From contig JBKBIT010000017.1 in assembly GCA_046297455.1 (NCBI GenBank), positions 29,187-93,186 on the forward strand: a stretch of 64,000 bases of DNA, read 5' to 3'. The notes under the pieces were generated by a model. That model saw only the letters and a list, made by a program, of their open reading frames with translations, searched no databases and was not told the DNA's origin. The translations under genes and the position numbers were made by a program. Of this stretch, positions 56,289 through 64,000 are shown piece by piece (the stretch's first letter is position 1; every line of letters starts with the position of its first letter). The DNA comes from ZYF759 sp046297455 (GTDB lineage Bacteria; Pseudomonadota; Alphaproteobacteria; Rhizobiales; Rhizobiaceae).

Positions 56289-56675
56289 ATGCAGACAATT
56301 CTCATCGTCATCCACCTGATGATCGTGATCGCGCTGGTCTCGGTCGTGCTCATGCAGCGTTCCGAGGGCGGCGGCCTGGGTATTGGCGGCGGCTCGAACT
56401 TTGCCGCGGCCCGCGGATCGGGCAATCTCCTGACCAAGGTCACGGCAGGGCTTGCGGTGTGCTTCTTCGCGACGTCGCTCGGCCTCTCGCTTCTGGCTCG
56501 CTACGGCGCCCAGCCGACCGATATTTTCGATCGCATGGTTGTGCCCGGTCAGGAGCAGACCCTGCCGACCGGCAGCGGCGGCGGAGTGCTTGACCAGCTG
56601 GGCGGCGATGACGTTCCGGCCCCGCCCAGCGATGCTGGCCCGGCCGGCGCCCCTCAGGTGCCGAGCGGCCAATAG
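56289..56675 (+). CDS. secG: Protein translocase subunit SecG
   Basis: A 128-aa SecG with two transmembrane helices (residues 3-21 and 53-72) joined by the Gly/Ser-rich loop EGGGLGIGGGSNFAAARGSGN, the family hallmark, and a Pro/Gly/Ala-rich C-terminal tail of about 50 residues typical of alphaproteobacteria. It assists SecYE at the inner membrane. Confidence 0.95.
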   Translation: MQTILIVIHLMIVIALVSVVLMQRSEGGGLGIGGGSNFAAARGSGNLLTKVTAGLAVCFFATSLGLSLLARYGAQPTDIFDRMVVPGQEQTLPTGSGGGVLDQLGGDDVPAPPSDAGPAGAPQVPSGQ

Positions 56676-56701
56676 GTGCGGGCAGCCAAACTCAGACCTT
56701 A

Positions 56702-56725
56702 GGGGGCGGGCAACCGCCCCTTTTT
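56702..56725 (+). terminator. Terminator of secG
   Basis: Stem GGGGCGG / CCGCCCC with loop GCAA, followed by TTTTT. Confidence 0.9.
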
Positions 56726-56827
56726 CGTGGCCACCACGGACAATGCGCCCCGCGAGCGGGGAAAAGTTGGTGGTTAGCCGAATTTGTTGTGGCGGAATCG
56801 AAGAGGCGGCGCTAAGCCCTAGCTCCC

Positions 56828-58456
56828 ATGGCGCGATATGTTTTCATCACCGGCGGCGTGGTTTCCTCACTCGGCAAAGGCATCGCCGCAGCAGCGTTAG
56901 GCGCTCTGCTTCAGGCGCGTGGCTACCGTGTTCGACTGAGGAAGCTCGACCCCTATCTCAATGTCGATCCGGGCACGATGTCGCCCTATCAGCATGGCGA
57001 GGTATTCGTCACCGACGACGGCGCCGAAACGGATCTCGACCTGGGCCATTATGAGCGCTTCACCGGCCGCTCGGCGAACCAGGCCGACAACATCACGACC
57101 GGCCGCATCTACCAGAACATCATCGAGCGTGAGCGGCGCGGCGACTATCTTGGCGCCACAGTTCAGGTGATCCCGCACGTCACCGACGAGATCAAGAATT
57201 TCATCCTCGACGGAAATGACGACTACGATTTCGTGCTTTGCGAGATCGGCGGGACGGTGGGCGATATCGAGGCCATGCCTTTCCTGGAGGCCATCCGGCA
57301 GCTGGGCAATGAGTTGCCGAGGGGAGGGGCCGTCTATGTCCACCTCACCCTGATGCCCTGGATACCGGCCGCCGGCGAACTGAAGACCAAGCCGACCCAG
57401 CATTCGGTCAAGGAACTGCGCTCAATCGGAATCGCGCCCGACATTCTGCTCGTGCGTGCCGATCGACCGATTCCGGTGGATGAGCGCCGCAAGCTGTCCT
57501 TGTTCTGCAATGTACGCGAATCGGCCGTCATTCAGGCGCTCGACGTCTCGCACATCTACGATGTGCCGATGGCCTATCACGGCGAGGGTCTCGATTCGGA
57601 GGTTCTGGCCGCGTTCGGGATCGACCCGGCGCCTAAGCCGCGCATGGAACGCTGGCAGGAAGTCTCCGACCGCATTCACAACCCGGAGGGCGAGGTCGCC
57701 ATTGCCATCGTGGGCAAGTACACCGGCCTCAAGGACGCCTACAAGTCGCTGATGGAGGCACTTGCCCATGGCGGCATGGCCAACCGCGTGCGCGTGCGTC
57801 TTGAATGGATCGAATCCGAGATATTCGAGAAGGAAGATCCCTCGCCATGGCTGGAAAAGGTCCATGGCATCCTGGTGCCCGGCGGCTTTGGCGAGCGTGG
57901 CTCGGAAGGCAAGATCCTTGCCGCCAAGTTCGCGCGCGAACGGAAGGTGCCCTATTTCGGCATCTGCTTTGGCATGCAGATGGCCTGCATAGAGGCGGCC
58001 CGATCACTGGCGGGCATCGACAATGCGTCGTCGACCGAATTCGGTGAGACCAAGGAGCCTGTGGTCGGCCTGATGACCGAATGGCTGAAGGGCAACATGC
58101 TGGAGAAGCGCAGGGCTTCAGGCGATCTCGGCGGCACCATGCGGCTTGGCGCGTACGACGCCGCGCTTCGACCCGGTTCGAAGATCGCCGAAATCTATGG
58201 CGATACGCAGATTTCGGAGCGTCACCGTCACCGTTACGAGGTCAATATCGACTACAAGGAACGCCTCGAAGCGGCCGGCCTTACCTTTGCCGGCATGTCG
58301 CCCGATGGGGTGCTGCCGGAGACGGTGGAATATGCCGACCATCCCTGGTTCATCGGCGTTCAGTACCATCCGGAACTAAAGAGCCGCCCCTTTGAGCCGC
58401 ACCCGCTCTTTGCGTCCTTCATCGAAGCGGCAATGGAGCAGAGCCGGTTGGTGTGA
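56828..58456 (+). CDS. pyrG: CTP synthase
   Basis: A 542-aa amidotransferase making CTP from UTP. Synthetase domain: MARYVFITGGVVSSLGKGI at the N-terminus, LDPYLNVDPGTMSPYQHGEVFV. Glutaminase domain (about 300-535): VPGGFGERGSEGKI, the nucleophile Cys in FGICFGMQMA, and YHPEL with His/Glu. Its stop is one base from that of the convergent glycosyltransferase gene. Confidence 0.98.
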   Translation: MARYVFITGGVVSSLGKGIAAAALGALLQARGYRVRLRKLDPYLNVDPGTMSPYQHGEVFVTDDGAETDLDLGHYERFTGRSANQADNITTGRIYQNIIERERRGDYLGATVQVIPHVTDEIKNFILDGNDDYDFVLCEIGGTVGDIEAMPFLEAIRQLGNELPRGGAVYVHLTLMPWIPAAGELKTKPTQHSVKELRSIGIAPDILLVRADRPIPVDERRKLSLFCNVRESAVIQALDVSHIYDVPMAYHGEGLDSEVLAAFGIDPAPKPRMERWQEVSDRIHNPEGEVAIAIVGKYTGLKDAYKSLMEALAHGGMANRVRVRLEWIESEIFEKEDPSPWLEKVHGILVPGGFGERGSEGKILAAKFARERKVPYFGICFGMQMACIEAARSLAGIDNASSTEFGETKEPVVGLMTEWLKGNMLEKRRASGDLGGTMRLGAYDAALRPGSKIAEIYGDTQISERHRHRYEVNIDYKERLEAAGLTFAGMSPDGVLPETVEYADHPWFIGVQYHPELKSRPFEPHPLFASFIEAAMEQSRLV

Positions 58457-58457
58457 A

Positions 58458-59561
58458 TCAGTTGCCACCGGCTGAGGTGGCGACGAATTCATCCTGAGCT
58501 GCCTGCACGATGCGCATGAAGTCGTCGCCGCAAGCATCCCAGCCGTGTTCCATGGCCTTCGCGCGCGCTTCCTCCCGCGGAATATCGAGTGCGGCCCTTG
58601 CCGCGGTGTGCAAGTCTTCCGACAACACTCCCCCTTTGCCATCCGCGAAGATGTCGAGGGGGCCTGTGACCGGATAGGCGGCGACGGGCACCCCACTTGC
58701 GAGCGACTCGAGCAGGACAAGCCCGAACGTGTCGGTCTTGCTGGGGAAGACGAACACATCGGCAGACGCGAATTGCTCGGCCAGTTCGGTTCCGCGCATG
58801 GCGCCTGCGAAAAGGGCTGCCGGGAAACGTTTCTTGAGAACCTCCATGTCCGGACCGTCGCCGACGATCAGTTTCGTGCCGGGCAGGTCCAGTGACAAAA
58901 ACGCGGGCAGATTCTTCTCCACCGCGACACGCCCGACATAGAGGAAGACCGGCTTGGGTAGCCCGAGATCGCGCCGCAATCGCGGATGAAACCGGTCAGT
59001 ATCCACGCCGCGCCCCCACAGTCGCAGCTTGTCGAAGCCATGGCCGCGCAGTTCCTCCAGCAAGGACGGCGTGCCGACCATCGTGCCGCCGCCGGCATTG
59101 TGGAAGCGGCGCAGCCAGCGATAGCTCCAGCGCGCCGGGATCGGTGCACGCGCCTGGACATATTCGGGAAATCTCGTGTGGTAGCTGGTGGTAAAGGGGA
59201 GCCCCTGTTTCAGGCATATCGCGCGGGCCAACACTCCAAGAGGGCCTTCGGTCACAATATGAACATGGTCCGGGTTCGCCTCCCGCATGAGCTTGGCGAC
59301 CCGCCTGCGGGTGGTCAGTGCCAACCGAATGTCGGGATATGAAGGAAGCGGTAGCGAACGAAAGCTCTCCGGCGATATTCGCGCAATCCCGATACCGCGG
59401 GCTTCCAACACCGAAAACAAGCTCTTCAGGGTCTGCACCACCCCGTTGATCTGCGGGTCCCAAGTGTCGGTAACGAACAGGATGCGGCCGACCTGCCGGT
59501 TCCATTCGATCATGGGGGTGCCGAGGGAGAAGAGCCCTCGACCTTTGCGTGCTTGCATCAT
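58458..59561 (-). CDS. Family 4 glycosyltransferase, MgtA/diacylglycerol- or mannosyl-type
   Basis: A 367-aa GT-B glycosyltransferase. Acceptor-side start RILFVTDTWDPQINGVVQTL, the HVHIVTEGPLG and TSYHTRFPEYV blocks, and donor-side VGRVAVEKNLPAFL, GDGPDMEVL and the E-x7-E-like SKTDTFGLVLLE. It resembles SqdX/MgtA/PimB-like enzymes that glycosylate diacylglycerol or other lipids. The start with an AAGGAC site is at 59561 (two ATGs in tandem); an internal ATG at 59513 lacks a site. A Pho-box-like sequence upstream suggests induction by phosphate limitation, which fits synthesis of a phosphorus-free glycolipid; inference. Confidence 0.85.
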   Translation of the reverse strand: MMQARKGRGLFSLGTPMIEWNRQVGRILFVTDTWDPQINGVVQTLKSLFSVLEARGIGIARISPESFRSLPLPSYPDIRLALTTRRRVAKLMREANPDHVHIVTEGPLGVLARAICLKQGLPFTTSYHTRFPEYVQARAPIPARWSYRWLRRFHNAGGGTMVGTPSLLEELRGHGFDKLRLWGRGVDTDRFHPRLRRDLGLPKPVFLYVGRVAVEKNLPAFLSLDLPGTKLIVGDGPDMEVLKKRFPAALFAGAMRGTELAEQFASADVFVFPSKTDTFGLVLLESLASGVPVAAYPVTGPLDIFADGKGGVLSEDLHTAARAALDIPREEARAKAMEHGWDACGDDFMRIVQAAQDEFVATSAGGN

Positions 59562-59620
59562 GTGTCCTTGCTGGCCGAGGCCAACCTGATCTGTCAACCG
59601 CAGTGCCTGATGATCACAAA

Positions 59621-59654
59621 ATGTAACAATCACGGAATGTGAATCAAATGTAAC
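59621..59654. promoter_or_regulatory. Pho-box-like direct repeats between glycosyltransferase and hydrolase genes
   Basis: ATGTGAA-TCAA-ATGTAAC (59637-59654) is an 11-base-period direct repeat like the PhoB box CTGTCAT-N4-CTGTCAC (5 of 7 bases per half). A third ATGTAAC lies at 59621-59627. It could serve either of the two divergent genes. Confidence 0.45.
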
Positions 59655-59739
59655 ATCCAATCGGTTTAACGTGATGCTATTGGATTCGTATGCGGGCGGG
59701 CGTCCCGTGCATCGTTGGAGCGTTGGGGGCTTGCCGATC

Positions 59740-60639
59740 ATGAATGCGGCATCTCGTCGGACCGGACCGATCCGTTGGCTGCTGGCAGGGCCGGCCAGAC
59801 TTGGTGCCGCAGTGCTGGTGTTCCTGTCAGCGACCGGCTTTGTCGCAGGGCTCACCGTGCCGGAACTCTACCTTTATGCCGATCGCTTCCGGGTGAGCAT
59901 CATGGCGCTGGCCGACCGTGATGGCTTTCGGCCTGTCGATCTCGAGACTCACGACGGCCTGACACTTCGCAACTGGTACCGAGCGCCCGAACCCGGCAAG
60001 CCCGTGATTGTATATTTTCCAGACCGGATGGGTGATTTCGCCCGCAAGCCGGCGCATCTCTTTGCGCTGGGAGAGGAGGGCTATGGCCTCCTTCTCGCCA
60101 GCTACCGGGGCTATGGCGGCAATCCGGGCCGGCCGGGCGAGGCGGGCTTCTACCGGGATGCGCGCGCGCTGCTCGCATTGGCCGAAGAGAGGCAACTGGC
60201 CCCTGACGGCTATGTCATCTATGGCTATTCCATGGGAACCGGCGTCGCCAGCTATGCGGCAACCGCCTTTGCCCCGCTGGGGGTCATCCTGGAAGCGCCC
60301 TTCACCAGTTTTGCAGATGTCGTGCGCTATCAGGCCGCGCCTCTGCCGATCCTGCGCGTCAGCAGCCAGTTCGATACGAGGTCGCGCATGGGGCTGATCC
60401 AGGCGCCGATACTCATCCTGGCCGGCGAGCTCGACCAGGTCACCCCGGCGTTCTTCGCCAGGCAACTGGCCGCTCTGAACGAGGGGCTGGCGACGGTCCA
60501 TGTCTTCCCGGGCGCCAATCACCTGAACATCATCCGGCACGGGGCGGGGCAGAAGGTGGCGGCGTTCCTTGCCCAGCTGAAACCGGCGACGGTTGTCCTT
60601 GCTGGCAATGCCGGCCAGATGGACGCGCCTTCATATTGA
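59740..60639 (+). CDS. Membrane-anchored alpha/beta hydrolase (BEM46-like)
   Basis: A 299-aa protein. N-terminal transmembrane helix (about residues 13-38) then a serine-hydrolase fold with LLLASYRGYGGNPGRPGE, nucleophile elbow YGYSMGTGVAS (Ser), VILEAPFTSFADV, a late Asp (AGELDQVTP) and His (GANHLN). The BEM46/YqkD type acts at the membrane; substrate unknown. The ATG at 59740 puts the helix close to the N-terminus; the frame begins at 59671. It is divergent from the glycosyltransferase across the Pho-box-like site. Confidence 0.82.
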   Translation: MNAASRRTGPIRWLLAGPARLGAAVLVFLSATGFVAGLTVPELYLYADRFRVSIMALADRDGFRPVDLETHDGLTLRNWYRAPEPGKPVIVYFPDRMGDFARKPAHLFALGEEGYGLLLASYRGYGGNPGRPGEAGFYRDARALLALAEERQLAPDGYVIYGYSMGTGVASYAATAFAPLGVILEAPFTSFADVVRYQAAPLPILRVSSQFDTRSRMGLIQAPILILAGELDQVTPAFFARQLAALNEGLATVHVFPGANHLNIIRHGAGQKVAAFLAQLKPATVVLAGNAGQMDAPSY

Positions 60640-60661
60640 ACCTCGCCCTGAAACCGGGCAC

Positions 60662-61495
60662 ATGGTCTCCATGACATCGACTTCCCAGAACCGCGCCAGC
60701 GCCCGGCGCATCGACCACTGCGTGCTGCCGGTAGCCGACCTGGCCGGCGCTCGCGACAGGCTGACAAGGCTCGGCTTCACCGTTGCGCCCGAGGGGCGGC
60801 ACCCTTTTGGCACCCACAATGCCTGCGTCTACTTTGCCGACGACACGTTCCTTGAACCGCTTGCCGTCGGCGACCGCATCGCTGCGCGAGAAGCGATCGG
60901 TCAGGGCAATGTGTTCGTGGCCCGCGACGCGGCCTTTCGTGCCGGCCATGGGCAGGAGGGGTTTTCAGCCCTTGTCTACAAGACAGACGACGCTGAAGCG
61001 GACCACGAGCGGTTTGTCCGCGATGGCGTGTCGGCTGGCGATATCCTGTCCTTCTCAAGGCCAGTCGTCGATGCCTCCGGCCAGTCGGGCACAGCATCAT
61101 TCAGGCTTGCCTTTGCAGCTCCGCGCGGCGAAGACGCGACCTTCCTCTTCACCTGCCAGCGCATCGGCGTGCCGGCGGTCGATCGCTCGGCGTTGGAAAG
61201 ACATCGCAACGGAGCACTCGGCATCAAGGCCATCATGGCGCAGGCAGGTGATCCGGCTGGCGCCAGGGATGTCTTCGCCAGGATCGCTGGCGAGGGCGTT
61301 GCTGGCATTGAGATCGAGACGGGTGCGACGGATCCGGTCCTGCGCCTGACGGGGATCGTCCTGGCGGTCGCCGATATCGGTCGCACGCGCGACCTGTTCG
61401 ACGAAGCCGGCATCGGCTACAGCCGGTCCGGCGACCGCCTCGTGGTCGTGCCCGCGCCCGGCCAGGGCTTTCATTTCGCATTCGAGGAACGATGA
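60662..61495 (+). CDS. VOC family protein (glyoxalase-like domain)
   Basis: A 277-aa protein of the glyoxalase-like (PF13468-type) vicinal oxygen chelate family. RIDHCVLPVADLAGARDRLTRLGFTVAPEG (first beta-alpha-beta unit with the metal His in DHCV), GTHNACVYFADDTFLEPL (metal Glu) and a diverged second half are visible. Enzymatic role unknown. The start at 60662 or 60671 cannot be separated. Its stop overlaps the kdsA start (ATGA), so they are coupled. Confidence 0.82.
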   Translation: MVSMTSTSQNRASARRIDHCVLPVADLAGARDRLTRLGFTVAPEGRHPFGTHNACVYFADDTFLEPLAVGDRIAAREAIGQGNVFVARDAAFRAGHGQEGFSALVYKTDDAEADHERFVRDGVSAGDILSFSRPVVDASGQSGTASFRLAFAAPRGEDATFLFTCQRIGVPAVDRSALERHRNGALGIKAIMAQAGDPAGARDVFARIAGEGVAGIEIETGATDPVLRLTGIVLAVADIGRTRDLFDEAGIGYSRSGDRLVVVPAPGQGFHFAFEER

Positions 61496-62325
61496 CACAG
61501 CCGCAGCACTCCATCACGCTCAAGAACGTCCATTTCGCCAATGACGCGCCGCTGGCGCTGATTGCCGGTCCCTGCCAGATGGAATCGCGCGACCATGCCT
61601 TCGAGATGGCCGGCCGGCTGAAGGATATCTGCGCGGCGCTGGGCATCGGGCTTGTCTTCAAGACCTCCTTCGACAAGGCCAACCGGACGTCGCTGTCGGG
61701 CCGCCGCGGCATGGGGCTTGAAGCCGCACTGCCGGTCTTTGCCGCCATCCGCGACGAGCTCGGCCTGCCGGTCCTGACCGACGTGCACGCGCCCGAGCAA
61801 TGCGCGCCGGTGGCCGAAGCCGTCGACATTCTGCAGATCCCGGCCTTTCTATGCCGCCAGACCGATCTCCTTGTGGCAGCGGCGGCGACGGGTCGCGTCG
61901 TCAACGTGAAGAAGGGGCAATTCCTCGCCCCCTGGGACATGGTCAACGTGATCGACAAGCTGACCGGATCGGGCAATGACAAGGTGATGCTGACCGAGCG
62001 CGGCGCCTCCTTCGGCTACAACACGCTGGTCTCCGACATGCGCTCGCTGCCGATCATGGCAGCCTACGGCGCCCCGGTGATTTTTGACGCAACCCATTCT
62101 GTCCAGCAGCCTGGCGGGCAGGGGGGCTCCAGCGGAGGCGATCGGCGGTTTGTCGGCCCGCTCGCGCGTGCAGCGGTCGCGGTGGGCGTGGCCGGCGTCT
62201 TCATCGAAACGCACGAGGACCCCGACAAGGCGCCCTCGGATGGACCCAACATGGTGCCGATCAGCGAGATGCCGGCGCTGATCGAGACGCTTATGCATAT
62301 CGACAGGGTGGTAAAGGGCCGCTAG
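61492..62325 (+). CDS. kdsA: 3-deoxy-8-phosphooctulonate synthase (KDO-8-P synthase)
   Basis: A 277-aa enzyme of lipopolysaccharide inner-core synthesis, joining PEP and arabinose-5-phosphate. IAGPCQMESRDHA, FKTSFDKANRTS, TDVHAPEQ, KKGQFLAPWDM and DATHSVQQPGGQGG are the standard blocks. It starts inside the VOC gene stop. In other Rhizobiales eno follows shortly; here two tiny membrane ORFs and a DUF2189 gene do. Confidence 0.97.
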   Translation: MTQPQHSITLKNVHFANDAPLALIAGPCQMESRDHAFEMAGRLKDICAALGIGLVFKTSFDKANRTSLSGRRGMGLEAALPVFAAIRDELGLPVLTDVHAPEQCAPVAEAVDILQIPAFLCRQTDLLVAAAATGRVVNVKKGQFLAPWDMVNVIDKLTGSGNDKVMLTERGASFGYNTLVSDMRSLPIMAAYGAPVIFDATHSVQQPGGQGGSSGGDRRFVGPLARAAVAVGVAGVFIETHEDPDKAPSDGPNMVPISEMPALIETLMHIDRVVKGR

Positions 62326-62404
62326 TCGGCTTCGGTTTTGAGCGAGGTCAAGGCAGACCTCATCGCGGTGCTTCATCAAGGGGGCAGCAACCAAGGAGGT
62401 CCCC

Positions 62405-62512
62405 ATGCCCGCAGACACCATGCTGATCGCCAGCGCCGTCATCGGCTTCTTCGCCGTCTTCGCCGCTGTCTTGCTGTTCACCGACCTGACCTGGCGTTCG
62501 ACGGAAGAGTAA
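62405..62512 (+). CDS. Tiny single-pass membrane protein, 35 aa
   Basis: An unusually good AAGGAGGT ribosome binding site stands 4 bases before the ATG. The 35-residue product has one transmembrane helix (about residues 7-26, IASAVIGFFAVFAAVLLF) and an acidic tail ending WRSTEE. Similar 30-40 aa proteins beginning MPADT are, as far as I recall, found as hypotheticals across Rhizobiales. Function unknown. Confidence 0.65.
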   Translation: MPADTMLIASAVIGFFAVFAAVLLFTDLTWRSTEE

Positions 62513-62586
62513 TGATTTTTTCGAGGGAACCGTATCGACGCGTGGCCGTTTCTAAAGCAACCGCAATCGATACAGGAAACTCGACA

Positions 62587-62661
62587 ATGCCTATCATTCT
62601 CTGGCTTCTGGGCGTCCCGCTCTCGCTGGTCATCATTCTGTTGCTGGTTGGCGTGATCTGA
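62587..62661 (+). CDS. Tiny hydrophobic protein, 24 aa
   Basis: ATG with an AGGAAA site 8 bases upstream. The entire product (MPIILWLLGVPLSLVI plus ILLLVGVI) is one membrane helix with a conserved-looking WLLGVPL centre. I recall near-identical 24-residue proteins in other proteobacteria, mostly unannotated, but cannot verify this here. It lies 74 bases after the 35-aa ORF. Confidence 0.55.
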   Translation: MPIILWLLGVPLSLVIILLLVGVI

Positions 62662-63013
62662 TCCTTCCTGGGTCTATTGCCCTCCAGTACATCTGCATCG
62701 AACATCTATGAAGCCGCCTTCCGAGGCGGCTTCATTGCGTTTGAACGCCGCCAACCACCAGCACGACCAAAGCAGCACATCCCAAAGCCTTGAACAGCTT
62801 GATTGCTTCCCCGATTCAGGCAATTCTGTTTTGCAGGCATGCCGCTTTCTACAGTGGTTTATGGCGCGTGAAACGTTCTTCCACGCCCGATATCTTGAGC
62901 CATCCAGACGGCTGTCTACCCTATGGGGCCAGATGCGCGGGAGGGCTTTGCGCGATGAAGAAGCATCAAGACGACTGGACAACATTTTCAGCTTGCCAGG
63001 AATGGAGGCGGCC
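62662..63013. other. Intergenic region between the tiny ORFs and DUF2189
   Basis: About 350 bases without a gene I can support. It contains a 12-bp stem-loop at 62708-62735 (ATGAAGCCGCCT / AGGCGGCTTCAT), without a clear T run on either strand, which may end the transcript of the tiny ORFs. The plus-strand frame that leads into the DUF2189 gene is not protein-like here. Confidence 0.55.
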
Positions 63014-63787
63014 ATGACAGAACACGTCGCGAACGGGGTCGTTGGCATGGCCCCGATCAACAGGCTCAGCAATGCCGATCTTGGTAGCGCGCTCAAAGCC
63101 GGCATCGCCGATTTCCTGTCGGCTCCGGCTTTCGGTCTCTTCTTTTCCGCCTTCTATGTCGCGGGAGGTCTGGCGCTCTGGTTCGGTCTTGTCGCTGCGG
63201 GCCAACCCGCCTGGTTCATCGCCATCGCCGCCGGTTTCCCTCTCTTCGCGCCTTTTGCTGCCGTAGGGATCTATGAAGTCAGCCGAAGGCGCGAAGCCGG
63301 CGAGCCGCTCGCCTGGGGCGGTATCATGGGCGCTGTCAGAGGAAGAGGAGACGGCCAACTCGGCATGATGGCGGTTGGAATCCTCGTTGCGTTCGGTTTC
63401 TGGATCATCCTGGCACGCGGCATTTTCGCCGTGTTTCTGGGCGGTTCAGGCATCGGCGTCAGCACATATGGCATGCTGTGGACGGCCCCAGGGGTTGGCA
63501 TGCTGGCGGTGGGAACACTCGTTGGCGGCCTGCTTGCCTTTGCCGTTTTCGCGCTGACAGTCATCTGTCTTCCCATGCTTCTCGACCGGAATGTCGATCT
63601 CATAACGGCGATGATCACCAGCGTTCAGGTTGTACAGGCCAACACTGCCGTGATGCTGACCTGGGCGGCGCTGATCGCCGTACTCCTTTTCATAGCGATG
63701 TTGCCCTACTTCCTCGGTCTGTTCGTCATCCTTCCGATCCTGGGGCACGCCACCTGGCATGTGTACCGAAAGGCCGTCGCACACTGA
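63014..63787 (+). CDS. DUF2189 multi-pass membrane protein
   Basis: A 257-aa inner-membrane protein of the DUF2189 family (NRLSNADLGSALKAGIADF at the N-terminus, then VAGGLALWFGL), with about six hydrophobic helices. Proteins of this family are common in alphaproteobacteria, sometimes linked to cytochrome oxidase genes; function unknown. The ATG at 63014 has GGAGG five bases upstream; 63002 is an alternative. Confidence 0.88.
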   Translation: MTEHVANGVVGMAPINRLSNADLGSALKAGIADFLSAPAFGLFFSAFYVAGGLALWFGLVAAGQPAWFIAIAAGFPLFAPFAAVGIYEVSRRREAGEPLAWGGIMGAVRGRGDGQLGMMAVGILVAFGFWIILARGIFAVFLGGSGIGVSTYGMLWTAPGVGMLAVGTLVGGLLAFAVFALTVICLPMLLDRNVDLITAMITSVQVVQANTAVMLTWAALIAVLLFIAMLPYFLGLFVILPILGHATWHVYRKAVAH

Positions 63788-63794
63788 ACATGCA

Positions 63795-63825
63795 CCTGTC
63801 CGGCGCCTCCGGGGCGCCGGACAGG
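63795..63825. terminator. Strong bidirectional terminator hairpin
   Basis: Perfect 13-bp stem CCTGTCCGGCGCC / GGCGCCGGACAGG with a 5-base loop between two convergent genes. No T run, but the position and stability suit termination in both directions. Confidence 0.65.
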
Positions 63826-63836
63826 CCAATGATACG

Positions 63837-64000
63837 CTACTGAACGTAGCTGGCCCAGCGGTCGGCAACCGTCTCCAGTTCCTCGATGCCGGTGATCGAA
63901 TGCAGGGCGCGCAGCTGGAAGATGTGGACCATGTGATAGTTGATTCCCGCGTGCGGCGGCTGGTGATCGAGAAACCAGTGGCGGCTGTAGGTCATATAGC
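63837..64000 (-). CDS. C-terminal end of a D-glucuronyl C5-epimerase-like protein (partial)
   Basis: The last 54 residues of a minus-strand gene that starts beyond the right edge. The segment YHMVHIFQLRALHSITG and the terminal RWASYV resemble the C-terminal domain of D-glucuronyl C5-epimerases (alpha/alpha toroid) found in bacterial polysaccharide enzymes. Too short for certainty. Confidence 0.5.
   Translation of the reverse strand, partial: YMTYSRHWFLDHQPPHAGINYHMVHIFQLRALHSITGIEELETVADRWASYVQ

Noticed and set aside
62730..62820. A minus-strand stretch reading IKLFKALGCAALVVLVVGG, like a tiny membrane peptide
   Set aside because: It is preceded in frame by a stop codon with no ATG, GTG or TTG before the helix; a non-standard start would be needed.

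Overview
The window is GC-rich chromosomal DNA of an alphaproteobacterium, most likely Hyphomicrobiales (Rhizobiales), near Phyllobacteriaceae/Mesorhizobium. The evidence is the protein style and the gene clusters: phaC divergent from alaC-hom, recA-alaS-icd, trmJ-murI next to rpsD, ppiD-trpD-trpC-moaC-moeA, and tpiA-secG-pyrG-kdsA. There is no phage, transposase, integrase, plasmid or CRISPR signature. This is core genome with a few accessory genes.

Layout. 1-12 kb: start of phaC, a lipoprotein, alaC-like aminotransferase and hom, an exported nuclease, a PQQ sugar dehydrogenase, recA with an SOS-type operator, alaS, a phosphatase/GST pair and icd. 12-20 kb: a large exported TPR-CHAT protein, a hydrolase, trmJ-murI and a dCache-GGDEF diguanylate cyclase. 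20-27 kb: rpsD with a long leader, Pit phosphate transporter, NUDIX, gpt, a universal stress protein, a CinA-like protein, a hydrolase and tRNA-Leu(UAA). 27-36 kb: an Lrp regulator divergent from a fused indolepyruvate ferredoxin oxidoreductase, thrS, an acyltransferase, two lipoproteins and trmFO. 36-40 kb: a DUF1127 gene with a run of CCUCCUCCC-loop hairpins behind it, a DUF2157/GDYXXLXY membrane pair, tRNA-Leu(UAG) and trigger factor. 40-48 kb: HtrA protease, rarA, a pseudouridine synthase, a DMT exporter, an ATP12 chaperone and others. 48-56 kb: aldehyde dehydrogenase, then the minus-strand operon ppiD-trpD-trpC-moaC-moeA. 55-64 kb: tpiA, secG, pyrG, a glycosyltransferase with a Pho-box-like site, a hydrolase, VOC protein-kdsA, two tiny membrane ORFs, DUF2189 and the end of a C5-epimerase-like gene.

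The most interesting system is at about 36.75-37.12 kb. A 46-residue arginine-rich DUF1127 protein is followed on the same strand by three consecutive stem-loops. Each shows CCTCCTCCC, or a one-base variant, in its loop. This matches the architecture of the CcsR/'cuckoo' RNAs known from Rhodobacter and other alphaproteobacteria: sRNAs processed from the 3' UTR of a DUF1127 mRNA, with loops that imitate the anti-Shine-Dalgarno end of 16S rRNA. A TTG-N17-CTATGC promoter lies upstream, and one gene in this window (46440) has a ribosome binding site exactly complementary to the loop.

Many starts were moved inside the longest open frame on the basis of ribosome binding sites, signal peptides or family alignment. 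The reason is given in each entry.
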